43,915 nt of DNA, taken from NCBI GenBank assembly GCA_019636565.1, contig JAHBXG010000030.1:1-43915 (forward strand), written 5' to 3'. Origin of the DNA: Phycisphaeraceae bacterium (GTDB lineage Bacteria > Planctomycetota > Phycisphaerae > Phycisphaerales > UBA1924). Both the position numbers and the translations under genes were made by a program. Below are positions 43,437 to 43,915 of this stretch, in pieces (position 1 is the first letter of the stretch; every line of letters begins with the position of its first letter). Under the pieces are notes generated by a model that ran no database searches, had not been told where the DNA came from, and saw only the letters and a program-made list of their open reading frames with translations.

Positions 43437-43915
43437 CTCTACGCTGTTTTCCCTGCCTATTGGTTGGGCCGCAACGAGCTTAGAGCTTGTGGCGGAGATT
43501 CGTGATGATCTCCGCAAGCCCGTGAACGCCGAGGAGCGGGCGCGGCGGGGTGGCCGCTTTCCATATTACGGCGCGACGGGTCAGGTTGGTTGGATCGACG
43601 ACTTCCTTATGGACGGTGAATACGTTCTGCTGGGCGAGGACGGCGCGCCTTTCCTCGATCCATCGAGAGACAAGGCCTATATGGTCTCCGGGAAGTCATG
43701 GGTCAACAACCACGCACATGTTCTGCGTGGTATCGAGGGAGTATGCCGAAATCGCTTCTTGCTGCATGCTCTTAATCATGCCGACTACCGCGGCTACGCA
43801 AATGGCACGACACGTTTGAAGCTCACCCAGACCGCGATGCGTCGGCTGCCGATCCCTTTGCCACCACCGCGCGAACAAGACCGCATCGTCGCCAAGATCG
43901 AGGAACTCTTCTCCG
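43420..43915 (+). CDS. hsdS: Type I restriction enzyme S subunit, 3' end beyond window
   Basis: Starts at GTG 43420, 17 bases before the cyclase-like stop, and stays open to the window end (165 codons). The product shows an HsdS first target-recognition domain: FSLPIGWAATSLELV, RFPYYGATGQVGWIDDF, VLLGEDGAPF, YMVSGKSWVNNHAHVLRG. The conserved central segment RLPIPLPPPREQDRIVAKIEELFS follows. HsdS sets the DNA sequence recognised by the type I enzyme. hsdM is not seen in the window and should lie beyond the right edge. The GTG is chosen from the frame; an in-frame TTG at 43429 is an alternative. Confidence 0.88.
   Translation, partial: MSILSDSTLFSLPIGWAATSLELVAEIRDDLRKPVNAEERARRGGRFPYYGATGQVGWIDDFLMDGEYVLLGEDGAPFLDPSRDKAYMVSGKSWVNNHAHVLRGIEGVCRNRFLLHALNHADYRGYANGTTRLKLTQTAMRRLPIPLPPPREQDRIVAKIEELFS

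Noticed and set aside
1..43915. CRISPR array
   Set aside because: No run of regularly spaced identical repeats with unique spacers was seen; the only repeats are the 61-bp pair and the hairpin family.

Overview
The window looks like chromosomal DNA from a GC-rich planctomycete, most likely of the class Phycisphaerae. This is inferred from gene style: a [16 protein letters not shown] pseudopilin with an H...WMDAH tail motif, short C-terminal PEP-CTERM-like signals ending in an Arg cluster, planctomycete dockerin-like repeats, and neighbouring Gfo/Idh/MocA oxidoreductases, a BNR_4 protein and a ceramidase-like protein. I could run no database search.

Left part (1-9.8 kb): an ankyrin-repeat gene cut by the window edge; an 889-base gene-free stretch rich in stem-loops; a MntA/HepT (MNT/HEPN) toxin-antitoxin pair whose HepT gene carries an in-frame amber codon and which lies between two near-identical 61-bp repeats; a PEP-CTERM-type secreted protein; a 1159-residue AsmA-like/DUF748 protein; two small membrane proteins; and about 1.1 kb of degenerate sequence with a possible integrase-tail relic.

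Middle part (9.8-39.8 kb): a large divergent gene cluster. From a control region at 23.2-23.55 kb, a leftward operon encodes a D-2-hydroxyacid dehydrogenase, a sodium/solute symporter, an NAD-binding epimerase-like protein, a DHDPS-family aldolase/lyase, a small membrane protein, a class III aminotransferase, an M24 peptidase, a NagB-PIG-L fusion, an Eis-like acetyltransferase and a Gfo/Idh/MocA oxidoreductase, with a DNRLRE-dockerin protein at the far end. Rightward come a DNRLRE/PEP-CTERM paralogue, a GntR/LacI hybrid regulator, a pseudopilin, a BNR_4 (ulvan-lyase-superfamily-like) secreted protein, a galactonate-dehydratase-like enolase, an SDR, a ceramidase-like hydrolase, a large membrane protein, an ABC-2 ATPase and permease, a HEAT-repeat protein and a second Gfo/Idh/MocA oxidoreductase. 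A strong intrinsic terminator closes the run. The gene set suggests capture, cleavage, import and catabolism of an acidic and/or amino-sugar-containing glycan; the substrate is not determined.

Right edge (39.9-43.9 kb): a type I restriction-modification locus. hsdR is followed, with a 4-base overlap, by a gene for a class III nucleotide-cyclase-like protein, which in turn overlaps the start of hsdS (cut by the window end). No hsdM is visible. A cyclase-fold protein between the restriction and specificity subunits is the most unusual arrangement in the window.
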